64,000 nucleotides of DNA from Xanthostigma xanthostigma (GCA_963575645.1 OY754467.1:35709108-35773107), one strand, 5' to 3'. Positions 10,615-24,600 are shown, counted from the first letter of the stretch. Notes: generated by a model from the letters alone, not told the origin. Numbers and translations are program-made.

Positions 10615-13457
10615 TAATCGACGTTCGTGCATCTAGAAGGTTCCTCATGGTTTAATCCCTGGACCCGTTTTATAACGTTTCGTAACACTTTTTTCGTTTC
10701 CCTTTCAGTGGCCCTACCGCTAGTAAAGAAGTTTTACTTCAAAACGTAAATTACTTGCACACTGCCCGAAAAAACCACACGAAAACTAAATTAACATTAA
10801 TGGTGATTTTATACCTATTTAGGTTTTGTAATGAATAAAATATATTTTTCTGTTTTCTGATCAGACGCGTTGATAAACAAATAAATTAAAATTGATTGAA
10901 ACAAGCAGTATTAAAAAGTCAAATTTTTCAGTGAGTTGTTCTAATTTTACAACATTAAAGCGTCGAAAAATAAGTGTTATTGCTTCTCTGGAAAAATATT
11001 TTTTTACAAAATAGTTTTAAGTGTACATAAGTACACTCATAACTTTGTGCTTGCAATATTAAAGCAAAAATAATAAAAAACCTAAAAATACAATGTCGTA
11101 CTTAATTTAGTTAAAAATATTTTTTCCCCTACCACCTACAAAATAGCTTTTTTTTTTATGTATATCAGTCGTAAAATGACACGTTTAAAACTAGTGCGTA
11201 AAGTACAATTCAACGAGCAATAGTAAATTATTGTGTCACTTTGTTACATCAAACATTTTGACTCATGTGAGTGTTAAAACTCACTGACTCGTTATAGAAT
11301 AATGTCACCTAGTCGTGGACAAAAAAAATCACTTGTCATTTTGTCGTTGGAAAAGTCGATTTAAAAAAAATTGTAATCACCTCTATGTTTACCAGACTGG
11401 AGTTGATCAGTCAGTCCCAATTACACACACACGTAGTATTAACAGGATCATCGCCTACCACGATCGGCTCTGTGCCAGAAAAATGTGCCCCAGCTCCCGG
11501 CACATCCAAAATTAAGTTTGGATTATTGCCAATTATTGCCAGAATGAGACGGTGACATGATTATGATAGAGAAAGAACGATTTGTAATTTGCTGTTAACG
11601 AAATCTTTTGTCTGGAAGAGATAAATATTATCATTGAACACTTGTGGCTTAAAATGCCAGCCTTTAAAAAACCAATACTCTCTCAGGGGAAAGAAATATA
11701 TCATCAATGTTTGATTTTAGTTTTTTTGGCTGTGTAGCAGAGTCTATTTACAGTGATTCTTATTTACAATAAAGTCTGATAGTACCTATTGGTAATTCGT
11801 TAACCTGTCTCAAAAAAATACCTCGAAGTTTTATGAACCTTCTGAGAAAAGTAAAAGAATATTTCCGGTTCTAGTGGTCTTTAGTCGATGCACACATTTT
11901 TTTCATCCTTTCCATCTTTCCTTCTTTACATACCTCTACCTTTTTTTGTGTAATTTTTGAACATTTTTTTTCTTCATATATATACGTAAGCCAATGGGAC
12001 ATATTTTGTTGTTTAATGCTACTTTCGAACACAACTACCTTCTTTTTTTATTACAGTAACATTAACTTATTTTAATTATAGGTATTTGTGAAATTATTAC
12101 AGGCCTTTTAGATGAAAAATAGTCAAATATAGAAGAAATAATTCTTGAACTATAAATTTAACTCTTAAACGGTTAGAAATAAGGTACTAAAACGTTTCCA
12201 CCTATATCGTGAATGGTACACCACTTTTTGGACGGAAAACTACCCCTAGAGCCTATTCGTGTTTTCCTCATTTTCCTTTTAAACCGTTAGTTGTACGAAA
12301 AAATATCTTAGGACAAAAATTGTAGCGCAGACTTTTGTCTACAAAATGCATGTTCCACAATTTTTTTTTCGGTGTTCTTCACTGATTTTTTTGCGCGCTA
12401 AATAGTCGCCTTGGAAATCAATGACGTTAAAACATAATGTCCTTTTCAACAGCTGTATCGATTTTGAAATTGAAAATACAGATATATTCATAAAGAAGAG
12501 AACGGCCTAAATTGTTCTTTTTGTTCCATATCGATTTAAAAAAATAATAATAATTATAGTGATTACGAATGAGAATAATTTTTTAGTGATTCTCAAAATT
12601 AACAAGGCACATTTAATTTTTTAGTGAAAAGGTTTTGCATTTGCGCAGAATATTGTGGCGTTCTAAGTTAATGATACAAACAAAATTGGCAGCGTTAAAA
12701 GTATACTCATGATCCAAATTGGAAAAATCTGTAATTTAAAATGTAATGTCTTTCAAAATTCAGATTCTATTTTGTTGTTCTAGAATATTGGCAACTCTGC
12801 TTGTCAAATACGTACATATTTTCAAATTAGATACTTTAATCACCGGATATTGACTCCCACTCGCAAAATCTCTTTGACACTAACATTATATTTATCCCCT
12901 AAAACAATTAGAAAAAATATTCAAGTTTTTTTATAATGAAGTAATAAACCAAATGATTCAGAAAAAATGTTGGTGTCTGAAATGTAAACAATTCTAAGGA
13001 AAAACTGTTTCATATCTATTATTAAAGTAAAACTTTTCAGGCAAAACACCTTTAGGCGCGTTTCATGTCAAATATTTTTCGAGTTTTTATAGATATAAAA
13101 ACAAAACTACGAAATAAAATTTATAATTTTTGACGACTGAATTAATAACGTCTGTTTACGATATCTACTTTTCAGGTCGAAATAAAATATGTTTAGTTTC
13201 TTTTCTGGCGTAAAAATCAAATAAAAAGTAAAGTTCGTTGATCTGAAAGAACGCTGTTTCTATTTGTGAAACAGTCTCTTATTTAGAGAGTTACCAACAG
13301 TGTAACTGCCTACTGTTTTTTTTTTTTTTTTGAACAAATATTTTTAATGGTTTTAGATACTTTTACACATATGTATAATCGTGTTAATTTTTGAACAATT
13401 TATTTAGAAATGTTTAGGTTGTTAGCACCTATAAAATTATTGCGCTGTAGTTAGTGT
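10615..13457. other. Long AT-rich intergenic stretch
   Basis: No ORF over 66 codons and no recognisable domain, RNA gene or repeat ends were found in this 2.8 kb. A T-run lies at about 13,317-13,331. I see nothing I can name. Confidence 0.45.
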
Positions 13458-13806
13458 CCGACTTAAGGTCGATTTCTGGCCGAAACCGATTAATCGGCTA
13501 TCGCCACAACCTTCGGCCGAAACTGAAGACTTAAAAACCCTAAGAAATTCAGTTCAAGATTGGCTGCAACTGCTACAAGCTACAATTAATAACATACATA
13601 ATTTTGAAATTAACTATATAATATAAAAAGGTAATTTTAATCATCTCTAGAAGTCGCCACGTCCATCGCGCTCTCGCACATTCGTAACAATTCGTTCAAT
13701 TTCGGCACTTGTTAAAAACCTTCGGCTTCGGCCAAAACTTGGTCCATTTTGGCCAAGCCGAAAGTGGATTTTTTGGCCGAAGATGGCCGAAGCTTCGGTC
13801 GGAAAC
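13458..13806. repeat. hAT-like MITE with GGCCGAAAC ends
   Basis: The left end is TTTCTGGCCGAAACCG, and the right end, read inversely, starts TTTCCGACCGAAGC. Several internal TTCGGCC/GGCCGAA motifs are present (13,511, 13,730-13,800). It resembles the 365-640 element. No clean target duplication was found. Confidence 0.5.
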
Positions 13807-14440
13807 TAGTTGTAGCTGTTACAAATATGAACAATGATAAAAAAAACCTAACCGAATGATACAATGCAAAAAATGAAATTTTAATTGGTAGATTCGTTCA
13901 GTTGATTGGATTACACCATTTTCTTAATAATAGCAGTCATGTGAAAATATTTTAAAATATAAACAGTTATTTTTAACAGACAAACATTTAGACTGAAATA
14001 ATAGACGCAATGGGAATTAAGATTTTGAAAATTTCATTTCTTTTTAAAAATCTCTTTATCAATTCTGAAATCAAAAGTTCAGAGCTGCGAATAATATTAG
14101 CAATGTTGACAACGAAAATATCTTTAAAAAATACGGACCTGACTTGTCTGCTAAATAATAGATGGTGGCTCCATTAGTTGCTTCTTACGTGGCGTAGCTA
14201 CACACCGAGGCCATTTTGTATTCGTCCCTATTTTCGTTTGTTGCACATTTCACAGTTATGTAAAAACAATAATGATCTTGGCATTGAAAACACCTTTTGA
14301 AATAGCTACGCAGTATTTTTGTCAAATTGTAAAACACGGCATTTAATAACCTTTAGACACACACAAACATTAAAAAAGTTTTTTTTTTATATGCAAAACT
14401 AAAAAAATATTACTTTTATTTTAAAGTGGTTGTTTATATT
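13807..14440. other. Intergenic, no gene seen
   Basis: AT-rich sequence without an ORF worth reporting and without recognisable repeat ends. Confidence 0.4.
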
Positions 14441-14904
14441 TTAAGGTAGTTCACTCGTGAAACGACTTTTCCTAGGAATTTAATAAAATTGAAGTATAAG
14501 GTTAATAAAAGTGCCTTATATTTAATTTAAAATAATCCTTTTTTTCACAGTCTGTAAAACGAGATATTAACAATCAAAATGTGCATAATTAACATGCTAA
14601 ATGTATACCAAACGAGTACATTCCAGAATATCTCGAAAACGGTTTTTAAAAAATAATGCATTGTCAATTCAAAAACTATATTTTTTTTTTAAAAACTGCA
14701 TTTTTTACCGACTATTAAAAAATATAGGTTTTTAAAATAAAAATATTTTTATTGTACTTGCACTTGTAATGTATAGGAGTGTATCTGTATATTAAAGTTT
14801 AGATGGGTTGGGTACAGTCTCTTACAAAAATGCACGAATAATTTCTAACTTTTGGTCCGCTTAACTTTTGTCTATACGACTGTCACGAGTGAACTATACC
14901 TTAA
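14441..14904. mobile_element. TTAA-flanked MITE, 456 bp
   Basis: TTAA (14,441-14,444) precedes GGTAGTTCACTCGTGA, and the right end, TCACGAGTGAACTATACC, is followed by TTAA (14,901-14,904). Short terminal inverted repeats plus duplicated TTAA fit a piggyBac-type MITE. A second, inverted and truncated copy lies at 34,230-34,601. Confidence 0.8.
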
Positions 14905-15956
14905 AACTCGTGTCTGGACTTTATCATGTAAACATACTATGTTACTATCGCATTACGTAATTAGTCAATAAAATATAAAGATGAAACTATTAATTAATGA
15001 ATGAATTAATTAATTAATCGAAGACTAGGAAATGCCCACCATATTACTGTTAATTGAACACTCGGTATATAAATACGCTACACACACACACACACACTAA
15101 CTTCATCTCACACACATAGTTCATATTCAAAAAGCACACATACACCCTCCCCCCATCACAAACTCACTCAGTAATAAATAATAAAAATAAAAGAAAGACA
15201 GAAGGAAGGATAAATAGAACTAATAATAGTAATTACATGTCCTTACTATATTTTTGGACTCCTGCCCTAGCACTGGTAATCCAAGTTGGGCAGGAAATCC
15301 TCTAATTATGTATTTATTAAATATGTATTTTATTTTATCTTTATTTGAGGAAATAAAATTTTGAATTTTGAATTTGAATTTGAATATTCAATTTATCAAG
15401 AACCATAAAAACGCCACTCTCATTTAGTTTTAGATCTGTTGCATCATTGTGAGTGCAACATTTCTTACGGGGCATTAACAGCGCCCTCGCGCCCTATAGT
15501 GCGATGTGTGCGATGCACGCGGGCGGCACATTCAAGGGGCGGCAAATGGCCTAGTTGTGTTATGTTTTTTGTACTGTATAGAAAAAATATATAACTGATA
15601 TTATATCAATTTTATTTGCATACTCAAGCCTGCGTGAAAACTCTTACGAGTAGTTATTTATTTTTTAATGAAATTCGAATTCGAAATATTTTGCGCGCAA
15701 TTTTCGATTCGATAGTTAGTTCACATCAGCGCGTAAACAGGGCGCCCCTATCGGGAGACTCCCGCGTATGTTTATATATTGAATTTTCCTGTCGATTCCT
15801 GCAAGAGTGCGAGTGAAGTAAAGTATTTTTCAATAAACAAATACTTTTTACTAATTGATAAACTAATGATTATTTTGACTTAATGAATTCTCTCAGTTCA
15901 GCAGTGAAACTAAATTTTTCTCTCATTCATAAGTACGACAGGAGAATAACGCCGTG
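14905..15956. other. Intergenic with simple repeats and a LINE-like 3' tail
   Basis: A TTAA-rich run lies at about 14,992-15,018 and a CA run at about 15,082-15,099. At 15,344-15,385 the sequence AATAAAATTTTGAATTTTGA, followed by TTGAATTTGAATTTGAA, resembles the simple 3' tail of a LINE. No reverse-transcriptase motif is present upstream. No gene is visible. Confidence 0.45.
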
Positions 15957-16016
15957 AAAAATCGCACGGAGTAAACTGTTTTTGTAGAGAACAGTTTACT
16001 CCGCGGAGTGATTTTT
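15957..16016. repeat. Perfect-stem hairpin
   Basis: AATCGCACGGAGTAAACTGTT (left half ending 15,980) is matched inversely by AACAGTTTACTCCGCGGAGTG (from 15,990) across a 9-base spacer. A smaller hairpin (TTCACTCTGTACGGAGTGAA) follows at about 16,042. They could be a minimal MITE. Neither looks like a terminator or RNA gene. Confidence 0.6.
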
Positions 16017-17037
16017 TTAACGTGAAGAGAGAATTTTTGAAGTTCACTCTGTACGGAGTGAATTTTCAAAATTCACTGTTTAATGTGTTTCATTTTAATT
16101 GAATATATTTCAGAATCAAATTTAGCTCCATGTTTCAATGATTGTGTTTCGTTTTTGTGCTCAACTTTTTTAAAATCATTTTTGCTTAAAAATTATTTCA
16201 TCCCGCTTTTGTCTTGATTAAAAATTTGACTCGTTTTTACTTTTAGCCTATCATTTGTAAAGTATCTTTCACTGTTACATTTTTCACATTTTTATTTGTT
16301 TTCAAAAATTAATTATCTTATTAGTATTTTTACCTGTCCAAATCGTTTTGTAATGACGATGTGAAGTGAAGCATTGTTGCATTTCAGGAAAGTAATAAAA
16401 GAAAAAAACCTTCGGGTGCACAATTTCGGCAGTTTAAGAAAATAAGGCAAGAAGAAAAAAACAAAATATCTGATTCTATGAAGAAGTATTTGCAAAAAAC
16501 AACGAAACAAAGTTTCTATTAAGCATTTACAGTATTAGTTATTTAGGATTTTTAACGTTTTTCAATTTGACATATCGTTTAGTGAGTTAATCCCCAATAA
16601 GGGGCGTCAATTATGAATCCAAACGCGGGCGGCGTGAGGCCTTACGAGGGCCCTGGGCATTAATCTTGAAACTGATAAGAAATTCGATAAAATCGTTAGC
16701 AGATAATATTCCGAATTTTAAATATTTCCAAAATAAACGCATTAAAGTATGTGATCTGTAGTACTCAAGAATGTAGGTACTTGTTTTTTAAAACATAACT
16801 TACTAAGCTTCTTCATTACATTTTAATTCCATTGCAAAACTGCAGTGGATTCAATTTGGCAGGTTTGGAATAAATAAGCTATCTCCGAAAATTGAATCGG
16901 CTGGCACCTTTTATCGAAACTTTTTAATATTTTAATGAAGTTGGCATCAGCTATTCTAATTCACTAACTGCTTCCATATAAATAAAATATAACCACGGAA
17001 GCGCATTTAAATTGTTAAAACTAAATTAATAACACAT
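16017..17037. other. Intergenic, no gene seen
   Basis: AT-rich sequence. The longest frame (minus, 65 codons at 16,313-16,510) is Phe/Leu/Arg-rich with no recognisable domain. Confidence 0.45.
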
Positions 17038-17202
17038 TTTTGACGTGATAACGTCTTATAAATTGATGAATCACCAATCTTATAAATTGATAAAACACCG
17101 GCTGCATGCACGAAAAAGTGTAACGTTCCTAACGGTCGTAACGTTCCTAACGCGTAACGTTCCTAACGCGTAACGTTCCGCCTGACCCTGTGCGTGCTTT
17201 TT
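17038..17202 (+). repeat. Left end of a dispersed transposon-like element
   Basis: TTTTTGACGTGATAACGTC and TTATAAATTGATGAA, then CACGAAAAAGTGTAACG and CGCCTGACCCTGTGCGTG, match the left part of the complete short copies at 28,058-28,258 and (inverse) 56,330-56,580. AACGTTCCTAACG is locally repeated three times. TTATAAATTGAT is also duplicated. The expected right end is not adjacent. A matching solo right end lies 12.4 kb away at 29,411-29,555. Confidence 0.7.
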
Positions 17203-17749
17203 GCTAATTTCTCGCTCAATTTAAATCAGATCGGTTTGAAACCAGTCTTAAACGAAAGAGGAGAACATTTTACATAGATTTCGTATAACAGAATTTGCCT
17301 AAACAGTTTTTTTATACAAATTTATATAGAAAAATAGTTGTATAAATGCAACGTTGTCTAATGCATGGCGCGACGCGGTCGGTCGTCTTTGTTTGCCGTA
17401 CATGGAAATTAGAAAATAACGTATGTCTTGTCTTAACATGAAAACGGCTGCATTTCTAATGTTTAATTCAATTTTTTGACATTAGTATTTTGTGAAATGC
17501 AACGCCTTCTAAGTTAAGTATTGGAATAACTAATTATTATTAGAACATAATACTTTGACAGTTGCAAACGTCACTTTTGACATTTCTTATCATTCCGACA
17601 CAAAGGATAAGCGGATTGAAACCAAATTTTGGGAGGAATTTTGATATGCAAATATGAAGTGGCCTATTGTTTTTGGGGAACATCGGCGCATGCGTAAAAG
17701 AATATATCTCTTATAATGATGTTTTATATAATAATAATATAGTTTTTAG
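17203..17749 (+). repeat. Direct repeat A, copy 1
   Basis: The segment from TTTCTCGCTCAATTTAAATC to ATAATAATATAGTTTTTA is repeated at 18,009-18,590 with substitutions and a few indels. Shared blocks are AACGAAAGAGGAGAA, GCAACGCCTTCTAAGTTAA, TTGACATTTCTTATCATTCC and AAACCAAATTTTGGGAGGA, then GGCGCATGCGTAAAAGAA. A diverged relative is present at 48,140-48,480. Confidence 0.8.
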
Positions 17750-18008
17750 GCGCGAATAGCGTAAGCTAAAGCGCCTATATGTACTCGCTTTGTCTGTGAA
17801 TCTGTGAATCTGTGAATCTGTGAATCTGTGAATCTGTGAATCTGTGAATCTGTGAGTCACGCTTTTTGTATCCAGCGTACAGCCCAAACGACTTAACCGA
17901 TTTTAAAAAACTTTTTTTTGTTCGATTTGTCTCCGGGTAACTTAAATCCTAACGTCGCCCGATTTTTGAATTTTTGCTCCAGAGGGGAGCAATTTAGAAA
18001 AAACGAAG
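17750..18008 (+). repeat. Spacer between the direct repeats, with palindromic head and octamer array
   Basis: It opens with an imperfect palindrome GGCGCGAATAGCGTAAGC ending in TAAAGCGCC (17,750-17,776). The octamer TCTGTGAA then occurs seven times plus one TCTGTGAG (17,793-17,856). The remaining text, such as CGACTTAACCGATTT, is of the type seen near the ends of insect non-autonomous elements. The class is uncertain. Confidence 0.6.
17793..17856 (+). repeat. 8-bp minisatellite, (TCTGTGAA) x 7 plus TCTGTGAG
   Basis: Eight perfect head-to-tail octamers are directly visible, the last with a single A-to-G change. Confidence 0.95.
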
Positions 18009-18653
18009 TTTTTCGCTTATAACTCGCTCAATTTAAATCAGATCGGTTCGAAACCTGTCTTAAACGAAAGAGGAGAAAATTTTACATAAATTTCGTACAA
18101 CAGAATTCGCCCAATCACTTTTCTTATACACATTTATATAGAAATAAATTCAATCTGATATAACCGATAGCAAACATCTTTCGGTTATCTCTCTCTGTTG
18201 CACGGTATAACATGGTAATTTAATTATTGCGTATGTTCTGTCTTAAAATAAAATTGGTCGATAATTTTATTTATGACAATAATAAAACAAAGGAGATAGC
18301 ATTTGTTCAAAAACGGATGCCATTTGAAATATTTATAAAATGCAACGCCTTCTAAGTTAACAATTTGAATAACTAATTATTAGAACTTAATACTTTGACA
18401 GCTGATGCAAACATCACTTTTGACATTTCTTATCATTCCGACATCAAGGAAGAGCGGATTGAAACCAAATTTTGGGAGGATGTTTGATATGCAAATATGA
18501 AGTGGCCTATTGTTTTTGGGGAACATCGGCGCATGCGTAAAAGAATATATCTCTTATAATGTTGTTTTATATAATAATAATATAGTTTTTAAAACGGTTT
18601 TTACTCTATCTATTTTTACTAGAAATTTTTGTAAATTTTTTGGGGAAAATCGG
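18009..18653 (+). repeat. Direct repeat A, copy 2, and left flank of the satellite
   Basis: It is homologous to 17,203-17,749 up to about 18,590. It then continues with AAAACGGTTTTTACTCTATC and TTTTTTGGGGAAAATCGG (18,591-18,653), which is cut directly by the first satellite monomer. The same 63-base flank recurs at 29,262-29,325, where it continues with CGCATGCGCAAAAGAG instead of satellite. Confidence 0.8.
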
Positions 18654-21600
18654 TGACGTCACTCTAAATCCAATATGGCGGACTTCTAAAGATGGCGGAC
18701 TAATTTTATTATGCTTTCCTACAATATGGGTATCAAATGAAAGGGCTTGCTGAGAATAACTCGAAAAATAAAGTGACGTCACTCTACATCCAATATGGCG
18801 GACTTCTAAAGATGGCGGACGAATTTTATTATGCTTTCCAACAATATGGGTATCAAATGAAAGGGCTTGCTGAGAATAACTCGAAAAGTAAAGTGACGTC
18901 ACTCTAAATCCAATATGGCGGACTTCTAAAGATGGCGGACTAATTTTATTATGCTTTCCTACAATATGGGTATCAAATGAAAGGGCTTGCTGAGAATAAC
19001 TCGAAAAATAAAGTGACGTCACTTTAAATCCAATATGGCGGACTTCTAAAGATGGCGGACTAATTTTATTATGCTTTCCTACAATATGGGTATCAAATGA
19101 AAGGGCTTGCTGAGAATAACTCGAAAAATAAAGTGACGTCACTCTACATCCAATATGGCGGACTTCTAAAGATGGTGGACTAATTTTATTATGTTTTCCT
19201 ACAATATGGGTATCAAATGAAAGGGCTTTCTGAGAATAACTCGAAAAATAAAGTGACATTACTCTAAATCCAATATGGCGGACTTCTAAAGATGGCGGAC
19301 TAATTTTATTATGCTTTCTAACAATATGGGTATCAAATGAAAGGGCTTGCTGAGAATAACTCGAAAAATAAAGTGACGTCACTCTAAATCCAATATGGCG
19401 GACTTCTAAAGATGGCGGACTAATTTTATTATGTTTTCCTACAATATGGGTATCAAATGAAAGGGCTTGCTGAGAATAACTAGAAACATAAAGTGACATT
19501 ACGCTAAATCCAATATGGCGGACTTCTAAAGATGGCGGACTAATTTTATTATGCTTTCCTACAATATGGGTATCAAATGAAAGGGCTTACTGAGAATAAC
19601 TCGAAAAATAAAGTAACGTCACTCTACATCCAATATGGCGGACTTCTAAAGATGGCGGACTAATTTTATTATGTTTTCCTACAATATGGGTATCAAATGA
19701 AAGGGCTTGCTGAGAATAACACGAAAAATAAAGTGACATTACGCTAAATCCAATATGGCGGACTTCTAAAGATGGCGGACTAATTTTATTATGCTTTCCA
19801 ACAATATGGGTATCAAATGAAAGGGCTTGCTGAGAATAACTCGAAAAATAAAGTGACGTCACTCTACATCCAATATGGCGGACTTCTAAAGATGGCGGAC
19901 TAATTTTATTATGTTTTCCTACAATATGGGTATCAAATGAAAGGGCTTGCTGAGAATAACTCGAAAAATAAAGTGACGTCACTCTAAATCCAATATGGCG
20001 GACTTCTAAAGATGGCGGACTAATTTTATTATGCTTTCCTACAATATGGGTATCAAATGAAAGGGCTTGCTGAGAATAACACGAAAAATAAAGTGACATT
20101 ACGCTAAATCCAATATGGCGGACTTCTAAAGATGGCGGACTAATTTTATTATGCTTTCCAACAATATGGGTATCAAATGAAAGGGCTTGCTGAGAATAAC
20201 TCGAAAAATAAAGTGACGTCACTCTAAATCCAATATGGCGGACTTCTAAAGATGGCGGACTAATTTTATTATGCTTTCCTACAATATGGGTATCAAATGA
20301 AAGGGCTTGCTGAGAATAACACGAAAAATAAAGTGACATTACGCTAAATCCAATATGGCGGACTTCTAAAGATGGCGGACTAATTTTATTATGCTTTCCA
20401 ACAATATGGGTATCAAATGAAAGGGCTTGCTGAGAATAACTCGAAAAATAAAGTGACGTCACTCTACATCCAATATGGCGGACTTCTAAAGATGGCGGAC
20501 GAATTTTATTATGCTTTCCAACAATATGGGTATCAAATGAAAGGGCTTGCTGAGAATAACTCGAAAAATAAAGTGACGTCACTCTAAATCCAATATGGCG
20601 GACTTCTAAAGATGGCGGACTAATATTATTATGTTTTCCTACAATATGGGTATCAAATGAAAGGGCTTGCTGAGAATAACACGAAAAATAAAGTGACATT
20701 ACGCTAAATCCAATATGGCGGACTTCTAAAGATGGCGGACTAATTTTATAATGCTTTCCTACAATATGGGTATCAAATGAAAGGGCTTGCTGAGAATAAC
20801 TCGAAAAATAAAGTGACGTCACTCTAAATCCAATATGGCGGACTTCTAAAGATGGCGGACTAATTTTATTATGCTTTCCTACAATATGGGTATCAAATGA
20901 AAGGGCTTGCTGAGAATAACTCGAAAAATAAAGTGACGTCACTCTACATCCAATATGGCGGACTTCTAAAGATGGCGGACTAATTTTATTATGTTTTCCT
21001 ACAATATGGGTATCAAATGAAAGGGCTTGCTGAGAATAACTCGAAAAATAAAGTGACGTCACTCTAAATCCAATATGGCGGACTTCTAAAGATGGCGGAC
21101 TAATTTTATTATGCTTTCCTACAATATGGGTATCAAATGAAAGGGCTTGCTGAGAATAACTCGAAAAATAAAGTGACGTCACTCTACATCCAATATGGCG
21201 GACTTCTAAAGATGGCGCACTAATTTTATTATGTTTTCCTACAATATGGGTATCAAATGAAAGGGCTTGCTGAGAATAACTCGAAAAATTAAGTGACATT
21301 ACTCTAAATCCAATATGGCGGACTTCTAAAGATGGCGGACTAATTTTATTGTTTTCCTACAATATGGGTATCAAATGAAAGGGCTTGCTGAGAATAACTC
21401 GAAAAATAAAGTGACATTACTCTAAATCCAATATGGCGGACTTCTAAAGATGGCGGACTAATTTTATTATGCTTTCCTACAATATGGGTATCAAATGAAA
21501 GGGCTTGCTGAGAATAACTCGAAAAATAAAGTGACGTCACTCTACATCCAATATGGCGGACTTCTAAAGATGGCGGACGAATTTTATTATGCTTTCCAAC

Positions 21601-24600
21601 AATATGGGTATCAAATGAAAGGGCTTGCTGAGAATAACTCGAAAAATAAAGTGACGTCACTCTAAATCCAATATGGCGGACTTCTAAAGATGGCGGACTA
21701 ATTTTATTATGCTTTCCTACAATATGGGTATCAAATGAAAGGGCTTGCTGAGAATAACTCGAAAAATAAAGTGACGTCACTTTAAATCCAATATGGCGGA
21801 CTTCTAAAGATGGCGGACTAATTTTATTATGCTTTCCTACAATTAGGGTATCAAATGAAAGGGCTTGCTGAGAATAACTCGAAAAATAAAGTGACGTCAC
21901 TCTACATCCAATATGGCGGACTTCTAAAGATGGTGGACTAATTTTATTATGTTTTCCTACAATATGGGTATCAAATGAAAGGGCTTGCTGAGAATAACTC
22001 GAAAAATAAAGTGACATTACTCTAAATCCAATATGGCGGACTTCTAAAGATGGCGGACTAATTTTATTATGCTTTCTAACAATATGGGTATCAAATGAAA
22101 GGGCTTGCTGAGAATAACTCGAAAAATAAAGTGACGTCACTCTAAATCCAATATGGCGGACTTCTAAAGATGGCGGACTAATTTTATTATGTTTTCCTAC
22201 AATATGGGTATCAAATGAAAGGGCTTGCTGAGAATAACTAGAAACATAAAGTGACATTACGCTAAATCCAATATGGCGGACTTCTAAAGATGGCGGACTA
22301 ATTTTATTATGCTTTCCTACAATATGGGTATCAAATGAAAGGGCTTACTGAGAATAATTTGAAAAATAAAGTGACGTCACTCTACATCCAATATGGCGGA
22401 CTTCTAAAGATGGCGGACTAATTTTATTATGTTTTCCTACAATATGGGTATCAAATGAAAGGGCTTGCTGAGAATAACACGAAAAATAAAGTGACATTAC
22501 GCTAAATCCAATATGGCGGACTTCTAAAGATGGCGGACTAATTTTATTATGCTTTCCAACAATATGGGTATCAAATGAAAGGGCTTGCTGAGAATAACTC
22601 GAAAAATAAAGTGACGTCACTCTAAATCCAATATGGCGGACTTCTAAAGATGGCGGACTAATTTTATGATGTTTTCCTACAATATGGGTATCAAATGAAA
22701 GGGCTTGCTGAGAATAACTCGAAAAATAAAGTGACATTACGCTAAATCCAATATGGCGGACTTCTAAAGATGGCGGACTAATTTTATTATGCTTTCCTAC
22801 AATATGGGTATCAAATGAAAGGGCTTGCTGAGAATAACTAGAAACATAAAGTGACATTACGCTAAATCCAATATGGCGGACTTCTAAAGATGGCGGACTA
22901 ATTTTATTATGCTTTCCTACAATATGGGTATCAAATGAAAGGGCTTACTGAGAATAACTCGAAAAATAAAGTAACGTCACTCTACATCCAATATGGCGGA
23001 CTTCTAAAGATGGCGGACTAATTTTATTATGTTTTCCTACAATATGGGTATCAAATGAAAGGGCTTGCTGAGAATAACACGAAAAATAAAGTGACATTAC
23101 GCTAAATCCAATATGGCGGACTTCTAAAGATGGCGGACTAATTTTATTATGCTTTCCAACAATATGGGTATCAAATGAAAGGGCTTGCTGAGAATAACTC
23201 GAAAAATAAAGTGACGTCACTCTACATCCAATATGGCGGACTTCTAAAGATGGCGGACTAATTTTATTATGTTTTCCTACAATATGGGTATCAAATGAAA
23301 GGGCTTGCTGAGAATAACTCGAAAAATAAAGTGACGTCACTCTAAATCCAATATGGCGGACTTCTAAAGATGGCGGACTAATTTTATTATGCTTTCCTAC
23401 AATATGGGTATCAAATGAAAGGGCTTGCTGAGAATAACACGAAAAATAAAGTGACATTACGCTAAATCCAATATGGCGGACTTCTAAAGATGGCGGACTA
23501 ATTTTATTATGCTTTCCAACAATATGGGTATCAAATGAAAGGGCTTGCTGAGAATAACTCGAAAAATAAAGTGACGTCACTCTAAATCCAATATGGCGGA
23601 CTTCTAAAGATGGCGGACTAATTTTATTATGCTTTCCTACAATATGGGTATCAAATGAAAGGGCTTGCTGAGAATAACACGAAAAATAAAGTGACATTAC
23701 GCTAAATCCAATATGGCGGACTTCTAAAGATGGCGGACTAATTTTATTATGCTTTCCAACAATATGGGTATCAAATGAAAGGGCTTGCTGAGAATAACTC
23801 GAAAAATAAAGTGACGTCACTCTACATCCAATATGGCGGACTTCTAAAGATGGCGGACGAATTTTATTATGCTTTCCAACAATATGGGTATCAAATGAAA
23901 GGGCTTGCTGAGAATAACTCGAAAAATAAAGTGACGTCACTCTAAATCCAATATGGCGGACTTCTAAAGATGGCGGACTAATATTATTATGTTTTCCTAC
24001 AATATGGGTATCAAATGAAAGGGCTTGCTGAGAATAACACGAAAAATAAAGTGACATTACGCTAAATCCAATATGGCGGACTTCTAAAGATGGCGGACTA
24101 ATTTTATAATGCTTTCCTACAATATGGGTATCAAATGAAAGGGCTTGCTGAGAATAACTCGAAAAATAAAGTGACGTCACTCTAAATCCAATATGGCGGA
24201 CTTCTAAAGATGGCGGACTAATTTTATTATGCTTTCCTACAATATGGGTATCAAATGAAAGGGCTTGCTGAGAATAACTCGAAAAATAAAGTGACGTCAC
24301 TCTACATCCAATATGGCGGACTTCTAAAGATGGCGGACTAATTTTAATATGTTTTCCTACAATATGGGTATCAAATGAAAGGGCTTGCTGAGAATAACTC
24401 GAAAAATAAAGTGACGTCACTCTAAATCCAATATGGCGGACTTCTAAAGATGGCGGACTAATTTTATTATGCTTTCCTACAATATGGGTATCAAATGAAA
24501 GGGCTTGCTGAGAATAACTCGAAAAATAAAGTGACGTCACTCTACATCCAATATGGCGGACTTCTAAAGATGGCGCACTAATTTTATTATGTTTTCCTAC

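Noticed and set aside
18665-18680. CCAATATGG in the satellite as an SRF CArG box
   Set aside because: It has only five A/T bases between CC and GG where the CArG consensus needs six.
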